From Asterochloris sp. CNOR1 (taxonomy: Eukaryota; Chlorophyta; Trebouxiophyceae; Trebouxiales; Trebouxiaceae), in assembly GCA_963969365.1 (NCBI GenBank), contig OZ017755.1, positions 1,116,001 through 1,180,000 on the forward strand: 64,000 nt of DNA. Reading direction: 5' to 3'. A program made the position numbers and the translations under genes. Every line of letters begins with the position of its first letter. Position 1 is the first letter of the stretch. The notes under the pieces were generated by a model that had not been told where the DNA came from, did no database searches, and worked only from the letters and a program-made list of their open reading frames with translations. Below are positions 45,378-58,500 of this stretch, one piece after another.

Positions 45378-48300
45378 CTACATGTGCAGGTGGCCTCGGC
45401 AGCCTGCCAGCTGACCTGCTCTGCGCTTGGGCGCTGGCATGCCCCGCCCTGCGCTGACGGCTTTTCCGGTGCGGCCAGGCGCAGCGCTCTCTGGAGGGGA
45501 GGGGCCAGACGCCTGCCGCAGCCTACTCTGCCGCGCCCCTGCACTCTCGGCAGCGCGCCTGTCAGCCCTGTCTGCACCACTCTTGATGGTGGTGGGGCCT
45601 GCAGCAGGCCTGCTGGCAGAGGCTCTCGTGCCAGAGACCCTGCTGACACCTGCAAATGGAAGCAACGCTACAGTCAGAACATGCGGAGCACCTCGAGGAT
45701 TGGGGACCCTGCCAAGCACATACAATATACTACATCTCAGCCACTCATGAGGCCGCAGCAATGCACATATTGGCACCAGAGCTCCGCCTGGCCATGAGGA
45801 CAACAGACAGCTGCTGCAGTCTGAACATGGCTTAGGCTGTCACAGTCATGCCTGGCAGACACAACAGTGCAAAGCATGCCCTCCTTCACCCTGCCTGACA
45901 GCGCAGAACGGCACTGGACCTACCTGGGCGAGATCCAGACGTCTGCGGCTCGTCCAGCGCTGCCCGTGCCCGCATGACAGCCTCATGTGCAGCAGCAACC
46001 TGCGCTGAGGGGCTGTCGGCCCGATCGCTGCCAGCAGATGACCTCATCGCCCCGCTGTACCGCTCGGGGGTATCTGTCCTCATGTGGGAGCCAGAGCCCG
46101 CCTTGAGGATGCTCTCAGCCGCTGACTCCAATGGCGCCAGGCCTGCGCCCGCACTTGCGCCTGACCACAGAGCAGACTGATTGACGCTGCCTGAGGGTGC
46201 AGGGCCTGCCGGGCCTGCAGGGCCCGCTAGACCTGCGCTGGCAGGGTGTGTCAGGCGGTCTGGGGGTTCCAAGGAGCTGACTGTCGAGGCCGTGGAGTGT
46301 AGCTGGCTTTGGGAGTGCCCCGGCAGCTGCTGCGAGTCAAAGATGCTGGTGCTGCTGGAGTCCAGCTGCGGCCTGTGATCGTAATCCTCATCAGCAGCCA
46401 CCCGGCCTGCAGGCAGTCACCAAGGACACCACTCAGCAGGGGTTGCGCTGCCAGGTCATCCAGATGGGCTGCACTCTGCCTGCCAGATGCAGTGTCTCGT
46501 GTGCTGCCCGGCGCAGCAGCCATTCCTTCAGGAAGCAAGCAGACTGTGCCTACTCCCTAAGCCTGTCGCATGGCAACCTGTTACACACCTGGGGCCGCTG
46601 CTGGGTGCCAGCATACAATGTGTTGCGCAAAGGGTGTCAGGCTCTGCAGCAGTTCGATTGAGCCCTTACTGACCTTCGGGGCGCTGCTTGATGGGCACCC
46701 TGTCCCAAGACACATCAGGCTGCATGCACAAAGTGCGACAGGCACCGCAGCAGTTGAAGTGGAGCGCTTACTGACCTTTGGGGCGCTGCTTGAGGGGCAC
46801 CCTGTCCCCAAACACATCACGCTGATACGTCTTCTTCAAGGTTGGGGAGTCCTCGTCCCGGTGCAGAGCAGACGGCGCGGGCCCTGGCGCCTGCACATCC
46901 TGCTGCAGGGCAGCCAGGCGGGGGTGCACCTGCAGCAAGCAGGTCAATGCCTTGCCTTGCTTCTCCAGGCCCCTGTGCGGGAGGTTGCCACAGGTCTGTG
47001 GCCCCTGATGCTGAAAAATTCAGCTCAGCAACTAAAAGCTGTAGACACAAGTCAATCAATGGCCGGGGTGCACCTTGATGTCATCAACACGGAGCTGCGA
47101 CATCAAGGTGCACCCCGGCCATTGCTGCTCACAGCACCTTCCACTTCGCTCAAAGCACCTTCCACTTCGCTGCTCCACAGAGCAGGGCCTTGTATATCTG
47201 TCCCGGGCTGTGAGGTAAAGCATCTTCAGAGATGACGTCTACCGCACCCACCGGCTGTGCGTGGGTGTTGGCATCCGCAACTGCCCAGAGGGTGCGCGCT
47301 GTTGCCTCTGCTGCCTGGCTAGGGCTGGCCTCAGAGCGGTCCACCGTGCGACGTGATGTGTGTGGAGGCAGCTCCCCAGCTCTGCTCCCCTGTGAGCAGC
47401 AGGCAGGCATGTCTTCTGAGATGGCTATTTGACAGAGCGCCATCAGTGTGCACTGCCCCCCGCATGGCCCACCCAGCCCCTTCTCTGCTTGGCACAAGCT
47501 GAGCAGCTGCATATCATTGTATGACCAGCAGTGCACCAGAAAACACACGGTCGTGCATTGTGACCAAGGGGCAGCAGGATGTCAGCAAGGAGGTCAATTC
47601 AGTCCTCTTAAGGAAGCTTGACTCCCACAAGGTTGCTGAGTGGCTGCTGGCATCTGAACAGCATCAGGCACCAATCTCTGGCAGCAGCAGCAGATGATGC
47701 TGACCTGCAGCCGGGGAGCCTGCTGCTGATGTGGCACAGGTGCCATCCTTGGGTCATCAAGTGGCAGCTCAATATAGGATCCCTGCTGCAGGGAGCCATC
47801 CTGGCTGCCGCCGTCGCCATTCTGATGGCCCTGCAGGGCGGAATGTGTTGCTTGACGTGATTTTATACCAGGAGCATGGCTGCCTGTGGACGCAAGTGGA
47901 GGCACGCGCCAGGCCCTGCAGAACTGCACAGTGCACCCTGAAGAGCGCTGGGCACAGGAGGCTTTCCTACAGGAGCGATGCATGACCAGGGCAGGCATCT
48001 GGCCTGCTCTGCTGGATGCCAGCATGCAATGCATGTCATGGTGCCGGTATTCTGAGGAGCAGGCTCAGCTGATCGCAGTTGCCCTCCAGCGACCGCAGCA
48101 TGTCATGGTGCCTGCTGTGCAAAGCAGCAGCCGCACCTGATCCCAGTCGCTCTCCCGCGACCACAGTGCAGCATCCCTGTCTGCAATGGACTCAGCGTCC
48201 TCAGACGACTGGGTGTGGATGCCGTAGGCTGCTCGCCTCCTGCTGCTGGCGCTGTGCAGCGGATCCTGGTCCTTGCGCCCAGCCTGCATACAGCCCTGAC

Positions 48301-51300
48301 AGCAAATGTCACAGGACGAGGCCTCGTCAGAGCGACCGCCACCATTGCCTGCACACAGTGCTTGCACCAGAAACTTTGTATTGTATACCCAGGAAAGGGC
48401 CACTTGGTAAGCGATCAACCCATGCCTGTACCCAACGCTTGCATCACCAATGATGTTTTGGGCAGAGGCCTCCAAACCTGCCCTCCCCTGCTGCAACACG
48501 AGAAGTGGCAACACAGGCAGGGGGCAGGCAAGGCACAGCTATGGGTACAAAATTGAACAGATGGGTGATGTGGCTTGCCTGTGTGAAGCTGTACGTCGGC
48601 CGAGACGAGCTGCTGGAGGGGCCTGATCTGCTGGTAGCAGCTGCAGCGCCTCCAGCTGCTAGTGCAGGTGGTGCAGGTGGTGGTGGTGCTGGGGCTCGGC
48701 CAGTGGGTCTGGCATGTGCGTCAGGGGAAGGCACAGCCGCAGCAGGTGCAGCAGAGCCTGCAGGAAACGCAAATGCTTGCTTAGATTGGGGCTGCTACGA
48801 ACTGAAGTGCTCGGAAAGCGGCCAGCCCCTCAGCCATCAGGAGCAAGGCAGACCCAACTGCCTCGCATGCAAGCATGCACAAGTTCAAAACATGATTGGT
48901 GCTTCCTATTGCAGTGCACAGCAGGGTAAAGCGGTTCAGGGCCCTCCCCATGCGCACTGCAACTGTGAAAGCCATGGGTGCAGGCTGTCTAGGCCGCCAA
49001 GCAGTGCATGGTCCACAGCTCACCGGAGGCACCACCAAGGTCAGGCCTTGGCTGCTGCAAGCGGCGGAACTTTTTGGGTTTGTTCTGCTGTTCGGGCACC
49101 TGCTGCGCAGCAGCCCTGCCGGCCAGCTCCGTAGGTACTGGCGGTGGCTGCATCTGTGCACGCGCCCCCTCATAGCCCTCGATGGGTCTTCTGTCATCAG
49201 GGACCCCATCATCCTGCTCCAAGCCCAGGCTCTGCTTGAGAGCTTCCATGCGCTCCTTGCGGTACCTTCAAAACAGTGAAGAGCTTTTCTGAGGATGGGC
49301 TCAGATGCAAAACCCTGTAGACCAAGCTTGATTTCAGTGCGTTTCAGGCGCTCCCTGCAAAAGTGAGCAGCATGGCTGAGCTGGAAGGGGAAGTAGTTAA
49401 TAGGCCGACGCTTTCCTGATGCTCAGGTTTTGCTAGGGTGGCTGCATGCATGCTTCGTTGTGCCTGCACTCAGCAGAAGAGTCCAGCTGAGTTTTGTTGC
49501 CTGCATTTGATGCAAGAAATAAATAATGAGACTGCCAGGCCCAGCAATGGTACATGCCCAATAAAGGTAATAACTTCTGAGGTGCACACATTCAGCAGAC
49601 TTCAGCTGCAAGGCAGCATGAGCCTCAGAACAATGAACTGAGAAGGGCAGCTGAAGGGCTTGTAGGAAGCTGGAAAGCTGGATGCTGCAGCCATGAGACA
49701 GCATTCGGGCACTAAAAGAATGCAGTGCTCAACAGTTGTCCTTCATGCATAGACTGCCTCAACAAAAGCAGTTGCTTACTGTGCATAGGGAACAATGGTA
49801 GTCTTCAGCTCTTTGCCGGGGGGTAGCTTGGGCTTGGGAGCAGCAGACTTGGGCACCGTCTTGGCAGCCTTAGCTCTCCGCATGCGGCACACGCAGCAGG
49901 TGACTGCCACCAGCACTGCAGGGGCAGCAGAGGGCTGTCAGACACTTTCAGTCAAGGGTCCCCAGAAAGGCCTCACGGACTGCTGCGCAACAGGTTGTGA
50001 TGATGTGGGCACCAGGGTGATGAAATGGGCACCAGGGCGCGCCCTGTGTGCAGCTCGCTCACGTGAGAGTCCATGAGGGAAGCAGATAGCTGAACATGCG
50101 GAGGGAAGCATCAGCATGGCCCTGTGAACCAGGCAGATAGCAGTGTGGGTCTCACCAACAAGCAGGAGGGCCACTCCGCCCCCAATCGCGCCACCAAGTA
50201 TGGCAGCCAAGTGGTTGCTGCCTCCGCTGGGCGCAGGCACAGGCACAGTTGATGCTGGGGAGGCAGTGGTTGTCTGTGGAGACGCTGGGGGACTGCAGGC
50301 AGGGCAGATGGCATGCATGTCGATGTGGTTGGCTTTCTGGTCTGCTCCAGACATGGAATTGCCCGCACAGCACATCATGCCAGGGTCAAAAGTCAGTGCA
50401 TGGCGTCTCAAAACGCAGGAGATAGCTTGCCATGGTTTGTGGCAGCTCTTTGTGACGCAGCCCCCTTCATTCAGCATAGAGATGTCCATGGCTGCGCTTG
50501 TCCAGTCACACTTGCTCAACACACGGTGGTCACCCCAGCCAGCCCTGCAGGGGGTCACCTGGCAGACTGATTCCCCAGAGACACTCCACTGACGTCCACA
50601 CCCTGCCCTGCCAGGGACCTCTGCAGGGCCCCAGAGTCAACAGCGTTCTGCAGCGCCGCCTGGGCCGCCTGTGCCTGCTCAGGGGTGGCCCCATTCAGCT
50701 GCAGCGACACAGGCGTTGACGCCTGTAGACAGGCACACCTTCTGTTGGCAGCCAGGCCTCACACAACTCTTGCACGCAGGCACTTGCACTGGTTGCAGGG
50801 CTGCTGCACATACACAGGGCCCCCATCTTCCTGCAGGCCTTACGTCCTGTCAGGATCTGACAGCATGTTGAGCTGCAGTCTCCCCAACAATTGCAGGGTC
50901 CCCAAAAATCAGCAGGGCCTACAGCACATTCAGAGCAGACTGTGCTGGGGCACGCAGCATGTCGGTGCAGCCTAGCTTGGCAACAGGGCAGGCTCATGCT
51001 GCCTCGCCCAGCGACCCAGCCCTACCTGCATCAGGCGCCTGCCTGCCGGCGCACTGCGGACAGACAATGCTGCAGCGGAGATGGGGCCAGCAGCACCAGG
51101 CTGCTGCAGGGACAGCTGGCTGGGCTGCACGCCCACTGCCTCGGCCACTGCATTGATGACTCCCTGCTGGGCCTGGGGGGTCAGGGATGACACCCCCTGC
51201 AGATTGATGGTAGGCAGCGCGACTGGAGCCAGGCTGGGGCTGGTGGCTGGGGCAGTGCCTGACAGGTCTAAGCTGGGTGCAACTGCCTGCTCGGCTTCTG

Positions 51301-54300
51301 TGAGCGCCAGGTTGGGCGCTGACGCTGCTGACATGGGAGATGGTGCTGGTACTGTAGTCTGCAGGCAAACAAGGATAGTATGTGAGATGACAGAGGCAGC
51401 CGCATGCAGTACTGGCGTGGTCAGCCTCTGTGCCTATGCTGGAGCATGTTGGGTTGATCTGGCACGGCAACCCCCAGATGCTAAGAAAATGTTCTCAGGA
51501 CCAGGGTACTGCACAGCACCAGGTGGGCAGACTCATGCAGGCATCCCATGTAGGAACATTGCTGAATGGCCACGAATGGGTGCTGCCATGGCTAGCAACA
51601 GCCTACCAGATTGTACAGTGCTGGGGCAGGAAGAACGAGGGCAGTGGAGGTGTTCAGGGGTTGTGCAGTTGGTGCAGGGGCAGGCGCAGCCGGGGCTGCC
51701 AGGAAAGCAGGAGCCTGCTGAGGAGGCAAGGCCAGTGGCGCCAGCGCCACTGGCAAGGCTGCAAGAGGGAGCAGCTCCTGCATGCATCGTGACAAGGGTG
51801 GCTGAAGGCCAGGCACTGTGTCAGCAAGCTGCTGGAGCCTGCCCTGCAGAGTATATGCTGCTGGGCATCAAAGGGGTTGGCAACCAGAGGTGTTGCCAGC
51901 AACCCGCTGCACGTGCGCCATCCAAAGACATATGGATGAGCTGCTTGAGTCCTTCAGAGGCAGTGCTGGGCAGGTCATTCCACTGCAGCATGCCCACTTG
52001 TGTCACCGGTGCAGGAGTGGCTGCACAGTGCAGCGGGGCAGCTGTGACCAGCAGGACAGGGGGCGGTGATGGCAGCACAGGCTCACCTGCTGCAGAGCCG
52101 GCGTAGGAGCAGCTGCAGAGCCAAGTGCTCCAGCCGCACTCAGCAGCCCAGGCAGCACTGCCAGGGGTGCAGCCACGGGGACTACTGCTGGCAGCGAGGC
52201 TGGTGCTTCAGAAGATGGTGCCAGCAGAGGGGCTGCCGCTTGCGCCAGCTGTGCTGTCAGGCTGGCTGAGGCCAGGGCTGGGGCTGGGGCTGGCAGAGGC
52301 CCCAGCTGTGATGCCAGGAAGCCTGCAGGATAGACAGCAAGATGCTTGAGTGCTGTCTGCAATGGCTCAAAACTGTCCCAGAGCAGCTTCTGCTCCCTCT
52401 AGAAGCACCGGACTTTCAGGCAAGGCAGCAGCATGTACATGTCAAGACAGGTGCTCTGAAAGACAAACGCCCTCAACATGTTTTGTGACAGTCTGGCTGG
52501 AGACCAAGCAGGGATCAGGTGGGGCATCCTGGATGTCACAGGCAGTCACTGCAGCCCATGAAAAGGCACTCAATGCTGGGCACGCAGCTGTCAAGATACC
52601 TGCAGGGGATGGGGCAGGCCCAGAATTAGATGTGGCAGCTGGCGCTTGCTCAGGTGCCACCTGCAACACAGCTGCTGGGGCGGGGGCTGAAGCGGTCACA
52701 GGGGATGAGTCAGGCTGTCTCTCAGGTAGAGATGGCGCCGGAGCTGGGCCTGGGATGGCCACGGAAGTGAGGTTGGTCACAGGGAGATACTCATCCAGGC
52801 CAACCTCTTCATACACTGCATACGGAAGGTCCTGAGGCAACAGGCCTGAGAGCCGATTGCCTGGGAGCAGGACACTGCAGGCAGGGGGGTGTGGACCTGA
52901 ATCAGATAAGGTGCAGCAGTTGTACTGACTGCTGCATGCACGGCTTCCTGTGATGCCATGCCCTGGCCTTCATGGCTCATGCAGAGGCTAGGCAAGCCGG
53001 CACAGAGGCAGGCGGGCAAGAAGGCCTGCCAGGGTCTCTGCAGGCTGCAGTGCTGCGGCCTCGGGCGCAGGTGTGTCGAGCTGCCCAGCAGGGACTCACA
53101 TGCCGTCCAGCTGGCCCCTGACGCTGGGGAATGCGTCTGGACCTGTCCAGCTGGCAGGAAGGTTGCCCTCCAGCTGGTTCTCCTGCAGGCCAATGACCTG
53201 CAGCTTGAAGAACGCATTGGGCGCCCACTGTCCTGGCAGACTGCCGCTCAGCTGGTTCATCTGGAGCGTCATATACCTGCAGCAGGCAGCAACACCTCAG
53301 CATGCAACTCCAGGTGCTGTTCCTGTGGAAGTGAACATGACTGCTGAGGCAGCCCTTGCAACGTGTTGGGCTCCATATGAGAAGGGCTGGTTCACCGGCA
53401 CGACTGGACATCAGTGCTGAAGGGTGTGCTTTTGAAACTTCACTGGCGAACTGCTTAGCTGGCTTACGTAAGATTGGCGAAGCCAGCGCTCCAGTTGGCT
53501 GGCAGGGTGCCACTCAGCCTGTTGTCGTCCAGCAGCAGGACTTGCAGCATGGTGAACTGAGAGTAAGAGCTGCCCCAACTGGGTGGGAGGGTTTGGGAGA
53601 GGCTGTTGGAGTTAAGAACCAGCAGTTGCAGAAGAGGCAGGGCTCCCGGCTGTCCCCAGGTCGCTGGCAGTGGGCCTGCAACAAGCAGAGGCTGTCTCTT
53701 TGCCCGCTAACTGAGCTGATGAGCTTCTCCCCCATGCATGTCTTGGCTTCTGCTGCTCTGCGGCACCTGCTATAGGCTCCTTCTTCTGAAGTTGCAGGCA
53801 AATGCAAGGCGCAACATGCAACATGTGTGCTCATGTAGCAGAGCGCCAGAGCTGGCACATACCTGTCAACTGATTGCGGGCCAAAGACAGCACCACCAGA
53901 TTGGCAAATGTGCCCTGAGCTCCCCACGCAGCTGGCAGGGAGCCACTAATGGTGTTGTTGGCAAGATCCCTGCAGCAGCATGCACTGGTCAACAGTCCAG
54001 GCAGTCAACCTGCGTCGTGCAATACACAGGTTGCAGGCCGGCATTCATATAACAGGCCACTCACAGGACCTGCAGCTCTGTCAGGTTGGACAGGATTTGT
54101 GGGAGTTGTCCAGTAAGGCCTGAAGCTGAGAGAGTCCTGCAGCAGCAATAGATTCAGGCATCACTTCAGAAGCACACATGTGCTTTGAACAGACGACACT
54201 GCAGCACAGAGACCAGCCAGCGCACAGATGAATTGGGACAAGCATGCTCACAAGTTTGTTACTCTGCCACCACTGCACTGGACGCCCTGCCAAGCACTGG

Positions 54301-54752
54301 TGCATGGATCACTGCCGCTGCCCCAGCCAGACAGGTTTGCGCTGCCTAGAGCTGTCTGCACTTCCAGAAGGACGGCACCTGCAGCACCCCACATGGCCTT
54401 GACTCCATGACATGCTCCCGCAGGGGCACACTTCCATATCTGCTCTCAACAGGTGTCTCAGGCTCAACATGTCCTAGACACATAATGACGGAGTCATCAT
54501 AGCAGTCCTGACAGGGTACACAGCACTGAACAGGGTGGGTTTGACCAATTGCAGAGTGAGGCAGGTGCAGGTCACGACAGGCTGCTGACAGGCAAGGTCA
54601 CGCAGGCGCCCACCGTCAGAAGCTGCAGCTGAGGCAGGACTCTCGCCAGAGCTCTGAGCATGAGAGCCTGCTGCACTCAGCAGCAGCGCAACAGCCAGTG
54701 GCATGCATGCCAGCTGCGCATGCTTTACAAAACTGTGCTGTGCTGCCCTCAT
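45378..54752 (-). CDS. LRR receptor-like protein without kinase
   Basis: Plant-style cell-surface LRR receptor. Exon 1 (54752-54614) starts MRAAQHSFVKH with a signal peptide (LACMPLAVALLLSAAGSHA). Exon 54378-54252 is an LRRNT_2 cap (LSGWGSGSDPCTSAWQGVQC). LRR exons follow at 54136-54061, 53969-53873, 53675-53468 and 53276-53100, each phase-consistent, with repeats of the form LDLANNTISGSLPAAW. After a last LRR piece (GNRLSGLLPQDLP) comes a Pro/Ala/Ser stalk, then a domain with AGRRLMQ (about 51.3-50.6 kb). The membrane helix is HLAAILGGAIGGGVALLLV plus VLVAVTCCV, split by an intron, followed by RMRRAK. The tail (YRKERMEALKQSLGLEQDDG at 49260, then Ser/Ala/Pro-rich exons to about 45390) shows no kinase motif. 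It probably senses an extracellular ligand or wall component and signals through partners. One intron has a GC donor (48578). The 3' end is uncertain. Confidence 0.78.
46662..46820 (-). repeat. Duplicated exon end and splice donor
   Basis: An about 105-bp tandem duplication in the receptor tail. Both copies encode the same exon end (DVFGDRVPLKQRPK in the upstream copy, DVSWDRVPIKQRP in the downstream copy) and are followed by GTCAGTAAG, giving two equivalent donors. Confidence 0.85.
47057..47124. repeat. Perfect inverted repeat, 26-bp arms, 16-nt loop
   Basis: Left arm 47057-47082 (CAATGGCCGGGGTGCACC...) and right arm 47099-47124 are exact reverse complements. It lies in a receptor-tail intron between exons near 47230 and 46990. 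A transcript would fold into a long stable hairpin. Confidence 0.97.
47133..47171. repeat. 21-bp-period tandem repeat, two copies
   Basis: AGCACCTTCCACTTCGCT occurs at 47133-47150 and 47154-47171, right next to the inverted repeat. Confidence 0.9.
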
Positions 54753-55553
54753 TGTTTGTGACTTCCACGCTGCCTGAGTGCTGTTGCTGACGGGGAGCCT
54801 CTTTGGCGAGGTAGCTGCGGTCAGAGCATCCTGCATGGGGTCAAGCCTGGGTGAGGGGTCTCGACAGAAGGGGCAGAGGACATGGCGATTTCACTTGGTT
54901 GCTGACAATTGTGGTGTTCTGGCTCTCTCAGGATTGCAGTCGAAAGGCAGGACCAGGCCCAGATGTGCCACCAGCAGGCCTGACGCGGGAACACGGCAGT
55001 GGCTTGCGCGGGGCTTCGAAATGTCTGTGAAGCCGCAGACATGGGAAGCATCGCCTTGACAATGGGACGCTGACGTTCAAGTCAGACGCGGGACTTGACC
55101 GGGCAGTTCACCTAGATCTGGAGCTCCCTATGACTTGACCACCCCATGCGAGCCCAGGTCCACTCCTCAGTTGGCAAGATGGCCCAGCTAGCCACAGCTG
55201 TGGCCGAATTCAGCTAAGAAAAACCTGTGCAACTTCCCTTCCAATCAGCTGGCACTCGGCTGTCGCATTCAGCAGCTCACTGAGGTGAGTTGGCTGGCCT
55301 TACTTGCTAAGTTGGTCATCACAGGCATGATGGTTGAAGGCAGACTCAGTGCTGATATATGGGCAGGCCATGACACCACTCAGGGCAGCAGCAGCTGTGG
55401 TCTCCTGCATTGAGCAAAATGGTCAGTTGCTGCTTACAGCCTACACACTGCTGCACGCACACTGGCCACTGCTCTCTTGAGCTCCCCTGTATACTTTGCT
55501 TTTGTGCCTCTGCAGGCTGCCATTGGGGCTCAGCGCTGTGCTGAGGCTAAAGC
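54753..55553. other. Divergent promoter region, LRR receptor and RBMX2
   Basis: The two genes are transcribed away from each other. No exon was assigned. Both 5' untranslated regions and promoters should lie here; no TATA box or other motif was called. Confidence 0.5.
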
Positions 55554-58500
55554 ATGAATCCCTTGACTCAAATCAAGAATACTCAGAAGGTCTCTCGCCA
55601 GGAAATCGAACAAGGGGTCCCTGAGTCAGCCTCATGGCATGCTCGCTTCAAACACTCAGCTTACGTCTACGCAGGTGTGCAGACTGCCTGCTACTGGTAT
55701 ACCAGCCCTCTGGCTGATGGCACATTTTCAGCCGATAGCATGGCTAACATCAGTGTTCTGCTCTTGCTGCAGGCGGCTTGCCCTTTGATCTGACAGAGGG
55801 CGACACTGTGACTATCTTTTCGCAGTATGGAGAGATAATGGATGTGCACAATGTCAAGGACAGGGAGACTGGGAAGTTCAGGTGTGCACCATCGTATGGT
55901 CAGCATTGCACTGCCCCTGCAGATGCCTGTAAGCAGCCGCCTCCTGCTAGGGACCCGGCCACCACGTGAGCGGCTGGCCCATGAGAGGCCTGCCCCTCTG
56001 GCATCACCGTCTTTGCTTGTCCAAGGAAGTTCACGGCTTCTGGCAACACAGGGGCCTTTGCCTGCTCATCAGGGCTTCCTCCCTGGCAATGCAGGGCTTT
56101 GCCTTTCGTGTCATTGACAGGGGAAGTGGGCTCTCTCATCCATGTCACGATGCAGCCTCACTGCAGACATGGCAGCACAGTGCAGCCTAGTGCTGGCATC
56201 AAAATGCTTCTGCCCATGTAGGGGCTTTGCCTTTCTGGCATACCAGGACCAGCGCAGCACGGTGCTGGCAGTAGACAACCTGAATGGGGCCATGGTGAGC
56301 GGCAGGACCATCCGCGTGGAGCATGTGGATAACTACAGGAAGAAAAAAGCCGAGGTGCGGCCTGTGCACTTGGTCAGGCTATGCTGATGCTAGCATATGC
56401 TGGAAGCTATAGAAGGGTTAGAGATGGCTTGCGCCAGGCCGTTTGCGTGCCTGCCCCTGCAAGCTGGCTGAAGTGGGGTGTCTGCTGACCCAAAAGGCAA
56501 AAGGCTTCCCTGGGGCAGCCCACTGAATTCAGCTGTTCTACTTGCTAAATGATCAGCCCTTTGGCCTGTGACACGTTCTCACGGCTTGTTGTGCCTTGTC
56601 CCAAAATGCCCAGCAAGCTGGCTGAGGTAGGGCCTCTGCTGGGTCTTGGCATGTGGCGTCAGACCTGCCTTGCTGGTGTTTTCCAGTGGCTGCTGCAAAG
56701 CAGAGGGCTCTGCTGCAGCGCAGGGCTTGTCACAGACTTGTGACGCAGGCTGGGTTCATCTATGATGCAGCAGGGTGAGGGCTGGGACATGCTTCTTGCC
56801 TGCCTGCTGGCACAACAGGATGCTTGAGTTGCTTCACACCTGTGCTGCAGGTGGAAGGAGTAGAGGAGGCCGAGTCTGAGGAGGAGCTCAACGAAGCAGA
56901 GGCTGCTGCTGCTGAGGAGCAGAGGGCCATGCAGGCTGCTGCTGCAGCAGCAGGGGCCACGTTTGTGGACACGGCCGGCGCTCAGCAACACACAGAGCCT
57001 GCAGGTCAGCCTGCTCTTGTTCCACATGGCTGGAGGCGTGCTGCGGCCATGACACTGTGAGTTGCCACCTGCTTGCCCCAGACTCTTGAGCGCAGAGGTC
57101 TGCATGCCGGCCTGCACCTTGTATGGTCTGGCAGGTGGCCAGCAGCTGCCCTCATGTATGTCAGTCGACCTGCTCTACGAGCTGTGAAGGTGATGCACAA
57201 AGTCAGGGTCAGTAGTGCTGACTGCGCTTGACAGGATTGTGGTGAAGCCCTTTCAGCCACAGCAAGCCAAGCAGCAGATGCTTGTGTTTGGATGCTGTAG
57301 GCATCTGCCACTGTGAAAGGCTGCTTTCTGTTGTGCAGGTGATGCACCCTGGGCGGGACCCAACTCCATCGCAGCCCTCATGCAGGAGGCAGACAGGCAC
57401 ATGAAACAGACACTGCCACCTGCGCCTGTGAGGCCAGCTGCAGCACTAGCTGAGCCCCGCGAGGCAAGCAAAAAGGAGAAGAAAGCAAAGAAAGAGAAGG
57501 TAGGTTGATGCTGTATGACGTGATTCGTGTGATTACCTAGCGGCTGAGCTTGTTCTCTTATCTGTGTTCCTCTCAGTGTCCTGGTCACCCTTTGTGTAAA
57601 TGGTTCCCAAGCTGGCCAGTGCGCGCCTGGCAGCAGTGCTATCTGCCTGGTGTCTGACCTGCGTCAATTGCACTGTCCTGCCCACATTTACGCAAAATCC
57701 TGGAGCTATAGTGCATAATGTAGTGCGCAATGTCCTGCAGAAAGCTAAGAAGGAGAAGTCTGATCGCAAACGCAAAGTTGCCGACCTGGACAAAGAGGAT
57801 CCCTTGCCCAGCAGCACAGGTGAGCAATGCTACTTGGAAGGTGCCCAACCTGGAGAAATAGTTGGAAGGTGCTCAACTCTCAATGATCTGAATTACATTC
57901 CTGCATTACAAAGGAAAGCGTCGCACCTGACTGTGCATTGCATGAGCAGCAGCAACGCAAGACCTGCCACACGCAAGATGGGGTTTCACAGTGTTGATAG
58001 GCACTGGCAGTGGATAGCGAAGCTGTCAGCAGAGGCTTGCATGCTGCCCAGGCAGTCCAGGTGTGCTGGGCCTGCTCCCTGCATTAGCAGCTTCGGTTGC
58101 TTATGTGCTGCTGGGTTGTCCTTTGGCCAGCAATGCCTGACATAGAGGGCCTGTTCTCTGCTTCAGCACCCTCAGCTGCTTATGTGCTGTCCGTTCTGTC
58201 ACAGGGGCAGCAATGCCAGACGTAGAGTGCAGCACAAGCCAGAACTGCAAGACTTGCTCAAAGACCTGCTGTGTCCACCTGCTGTGCAGGCTTGCAGCCA
58301 AGGGATGGTGACTCTGGACAGGAAGTGCGGCCAGAGTCTGCGCACGGCCACTCTGATGCAGGCCAGGACCACCACCGTGACTGGGTCCACCGATCAGCTT
58401 CAAGCAATGGCAGGCGGCATGGTGGAGCAGAGAGGGAGCCAGGCATGCGCCTCGAAGCCAGCAGAGATGGCAGGCGTCTTGTAGATGACAGATGTAGAGA

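Noticed and set aside
45000-50000. Protein kinase domain for the LRR receptor
   Set aside because: No glycine loop, VAVK, HRD or DFG motif was found in any minus-strand frame after the membrane helix.
58182-58484. Alternative Cys-rich end of RBMX2 through the acceptor near 58204
   Set aside because: It stops soon after joining, whereas the acceptor at 58289 gives an in-phase RS/RD-rich ending usual for the family. It may still exist as a minor isoform.
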